DNA from: Sphingopyxis sp. H115
GTDB taxonomy: Bacteria > Pseudomonadota > Alphaproteobacteria > Sphingomonadales > Sphingomonadaceae
Assembly (NCBI RefSeq): GCF_001468465.1
Contig: NZ_LNSA01000007.1
Span: 62,001 to 126,000, forward strand
Length of the DNA: 64,000 nucleotides
Direction: 5' to 3'
Within the stretch, counting starts at the first letter, position 1; each line of letters begins with the position of its first letter. Shown here in pieces: positions 62,004-64,000 of the stretch. The notes under the pieces were generated by a model. The model saw nothing but the letters and a program-made list of their open reading frames with translations, did not search any database and had not been told where the DNA came from. The position numbers and the translations under genes were made by a program.

Positions 62004-63332
62004 ATGGAGGGAAATCGAGCAAAATTCGGGAGGCGCGCGCGCGCGCGACTGTACAGGCGCAAATTGCGGCGGTTCGGATCAGCTCTGGCGACATGGGCTC
62101 GCCGATTGCCGAACAGTCGTGCGATCAGGGCCTGCCTCGGCCTTCCGCGCCATATCAAGGTCTCGCTGGCCTGCATCCTCTTGTGGAGCTTGGGGTTTGC
62201 CCCCAGCCTCGGCGCGCTGAAAAATGTCGATGACATCCTCTTCAAGTTCATCACCCCGCCGCTCGGCGAGGCCCATATGCGGCCCGTGCTGTTCATCGAC
62301 ATGGCACAAGGCACGGGCAGGTGCGCGGTCGATCCAGTCGCGCGGCGATCTTCCGCTGCCTGCATGGCAAGGCTCATTGCCGCGGCCGGCCGATACCGGG
62401 CCAGCGCGATCGTCATTGATATCGCGCTCTCGCCGCCTCATGCCTACCCATCCGCTGGCGATGCCGCCCTCAGAACCGCGATTTCGGAACAGCAAATCCC
62501 GGTCGTCGCGGTGCGTGACCCCGCCCGTCCGCCCGATGGCGAGCGTCGACCCCTGCTTGTGCCCACCTATCTGGACGATCTGGAACCTGACCATATCCAG
62601 TTTGCCAGCTTCGTGCTGACGGGCGATGCGGGCATGGTTGGCCGCTATTGGGGCGCGGTCCGCGGCAGCGATGGCACACTGTTGCCTTCGGTCCCGACCC
62701 TACTCACCGGTCGCCATCATGTCTTTTCCGGCGAGCCGGATCAACCGTTGCGCGCCGCGGGTGTACCGTTCGTCGCCGATGCGCGCTTTACGGGGCTAAA
62801 AAGCTTGGGCCAGAACCTGTTCGTAGCCGCTACACCCGAAGAGATACTGGAAGGGCAGCCAGTGGCCAATGCATCTCGCCGTGTCTGGATCATCGGAAAT
62901 TCACGCAGCGAAAGCGATAAGCATCCGACCGAAGGCAGTGGCGAAGAGCGCCCCGGTTCGGAACTGCTGGCCTATGCGGTCGCACAGCGCAGCCTGATCT
63001 ATTCGATGGCGCAATTTCCGACATGGCTATGGACCGCGATGGTGGCGCTAATCGCGCTGGGTTGCGCTTCGCTACTTCACGCGATCAAGGGCCGGATCGG
63101 CAACGAATTGTTGGCCGTGGCGGCAACCATCACGCTCAGCGCGCTGCTCATGCGCCCCTTGCCCTGGCTGTTTTCGACCTATACGCCAATGGCGGCTTGG
63201 CAGGCATCAGGGATAGCGCAGGAAGCAGGCCTCGTGACGCTGCTTTGCATATTGGCCTATTATCTCGTGGAGGGGGTGGAATGGCTCTATCATTCGATCC
63301 GCGACGCAAGTGCGTCCGGCTTATCGCGCTGA
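62004..63332 (+). CDS. CHASE2-domain membrane protein without cytoplasmic output domain
   Basis: About 442 aa from ATG 62004; an in-frame ATG at 61929 is also possible and neither has a good ribosome-binding site. After an Arg-rich N-terminus comes a transmembrane helix (IKVSLACILLWSLGFAPSLG), then a CHASE2-like periplasmic domain (RPVLFIDMAQG; YRASAIVIDIALSPP; RRVWIIGNS; RPGSELLAYAVAQRSL), and three C-terminal helices (WTAMVALIALGCASLLHAI; LLAVAATITLSALLM; AGLVTLLCILAYYLVEGVEW). CHASE2 normally precedes cyclases, kinases or Ser/Thr kinases, but here the chain stops right after the helices. The following exported protein overlaps it by 52 bp. Confidence 0.75.
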   Translation: MEGNRAKFGRRARARLYRRKLRRFGSALATWARRLPNSRAIRACLGLPRHIKVSLACILLWSLGFAPSLGALKNVDDILFKFITPPLGEAHMRPVLFIDMAQGTGRCAVDPVARRSSAACMARLIAAAGRYRASAIVIDIALSPPHAYPSAGDAALRTAISEQQIPVVAVRDPARPPDGERRPLLVPTYLDDLEPDHIQFASFVLTGDAGMVGRYWGAVRGSDGTLLPSVPTLLTGRHHVFSGEPDQPLRAAGVPFVADARFTGLKSLGQNLFVAATPEEILEGQPVANASRRVWIIGNSRSESDKHPTEGSGEERPGSELLAYAVAQRSLIYSMAQFPTWLWTAMVALIALGCASLLHAIKGRIGNELLAVAATITLSALLMRPLPWLFSTYTPMAAWQASGIAQEAGLVTLLCILAYYLVEGVEWLYHSIRDASASGLSR

Positions 63333-64000
63333 CCTGCGGGCTGTGCGCTGCGCCCTTGCCAGCGGCGGCGGCGCCCTATCGGGTCGAAGCGATCTCGCCG
63401 GTCACGGCCATCGTTTACGAGGTCGATGATCGAGCGAAATACCGGGTCATCATCGGCTCGACAGTCGAACAGCTGAGTGCGCTCCAGATTGCTGGCGATA
63501 CCGATACTGTCACCGTCCGCGATGTCCGGTCCGGCAAGGTCCAAAAGATCACGCGCGCGACCGTGCCTGCTGACAGTCGCTCACGCTGGCAGCGCGCATG
63601 GGCCCAGTTGGTCGACGTCTTCGCAATACAGCAGCGCAGTGGGAGCAGCCAAGGCCCGGCAACGGGCGCGGGAAAGGCCTGCCGCCCCGCCGATGTCTCG
63701 CACGAAGGAGCGGTCCCGGCACTGGCCGGTTCGTATCCGCAAAGTCTGCTGCTTGACGGTCTGCCTCTCCGCCTGCCCGTGGATACCCGCGAAACTCCTC
63801 TCACCGTCGAACTCGCGTCGGCGGGAGGCCGTGTTCTCCGGACCGATGCCCTCGCGAATGGCTTCTGGGCGCCCGACCTATCGAATCTTGCGGCCGGAGA
63901 CTATTTCGTCACGGTCCGCAGCCCGCACGGTGCCGCACTGACCACTTATCCGCTTAGCCTGACGAACGAGGCCCCGCCAAGGACGGGCACACCCTCAACC
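63281..64000 (+). CDS. Exported partner of the CHASE2 protein, 3' end outside window
   Basis: From ATG 63281, preceded by GGAGGGGGTGGA, the frame is open for exactly 240 codons to the window end. It lies in another frame over the last 52 bp of the CHASE2 gene, so translation is probably coupled. The N-terminus has a basic segment then a signal peptide (LIALTCGLCAAPLPAAAAPY). The mature part contains a region of alternating charged and hydrophobic residues (RYRVIIGSTVEQL is approximated by YRVIIGSTVEQLSAL) and a later beta-rich part (RLPVDTRETPLTVELASAGG). I recognise no family. It may be a periplasmic ligand or regulator for the CHASE2 domain. Confidence 0.7.
   Translation, partial: MALSFDPRRKCVRLIALTCGLCAAPLPAAAAPYRVEAISPVTAIVYEVDDRAKYRVIIGSTVEQLSALQIAGDTDTVTVRDVRSGKVQKITRATVPADSRSRWQRAWAQLVDVFAIQQRSGSSQGPATGAGKACRPADVSHEGAVPALAGSYPQSLLLDGLPLRLPVDTRETPLTVELASAGGRVLRTDALANGFWAPDLSNLAAGDYFVTVRSPHGAALTTYPLSLTNEAPPRTGTPST

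Noticed and set aside
1-64000. CRISPR array, tRNA, rRNA, integrase or transposase genes
   Set aside because: No regularly spaced repeats with unique spacers, no cloverleaf-like segment and no recombinase motif found by reading the gaps and frames; the repeated units seen are REP/MITE-like palindromes.

Overview
The window reads as a chromosomal segment from a GC-rich alphaproteobacterium of the order Sphingomonadales, most like Sphingopyxis or a close relative. This is inferred from gene style, not from a database search: a large TonB-dependent receptor, a DUF6961-type small protein, lepB-rnc-era order, a ScfR-type regulator beside propionyl-CoA genes, and recurrent CCCGGCTTTCGCCGGG palindromes. 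No tRNA, rRNA, CRISPR array, transposase or intact prophage gene was seen.

Layout. 0-5.3 kb: a vWA-domain protein cut by the window edge, an exported protein, a membrane protein and topA. 5.4-8.8 kb: an S9 peptidase and a secreted lipase-like hydrolase. 8.8-11.3 kb: the minus-strand lepB-rnc-era operon. 11.4-17.3 kb: pgi, gor, an NAD-dependent epimerase, an SDR and a divergent LysR regulator. 17.3-28.7 kb: the propionyl-CoA to succinyl-CoA locus. It holds pccR (ScfR/RamB/PrpR-type regulator), a TTTGCAAA operator array, pccB, a low-GC orphan gene, mce, a structured intergenic repeat, scpA (methylmalonyl-CoA mutase), a TonB_C-like exported protein, bioB, a small exported protein, pccA, a CsaA-like gene and a MAPEG gene. 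Many neighbours overlap by 1-4 bp, so translation is probably coupled. 28.7-32.3 kb: a cyclase-family hydrolase, an MHS-type transporter and alr. 32.4-35.4 kb: a TonB-dependent receptor. 35.9-42.8 kb: phaR, proS, a DUF805 protein, rnr, an XRE-MmyB regulator with a divergent membrane protein, and a universal stress protein. 43-46.6 kb: pdhC, a small membrane protein, lpd, a REP-like repeat and a PAP2 phosphatase.

46.7-60.7 kb: an amidohydrolase, a protein-tyrosine-phosphatase-like gene, then a large beta-oxidation-style degradation region: enoyl-CoA hydratase, two coupled acyl-CoA dehydrogenase pairs, a class III CoA-transferase, a thiolase, an SDR, a further acyl-CoA dehydrogenase, a nitronate monooxygenase and a hydrolase-flavin reductase fusion. 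Two of the minus-strand promoters carry the same 18-bp dyad at the same distance from the start codon, which suggests one shared regulator.

60.7-64 kb: a decayed accessory stretch (RES-domain fragment, Excalibur-motif tail, DUF6961 gene) followed by a CHASE2 membrane protein and an overlapping exported protein that runs off the window. This last pair is the best candidate for a little-described module. The operator array, the split dehydrogenases and the dead-hydrolase/flavin-reductase fusion are the other points most worth a second look.
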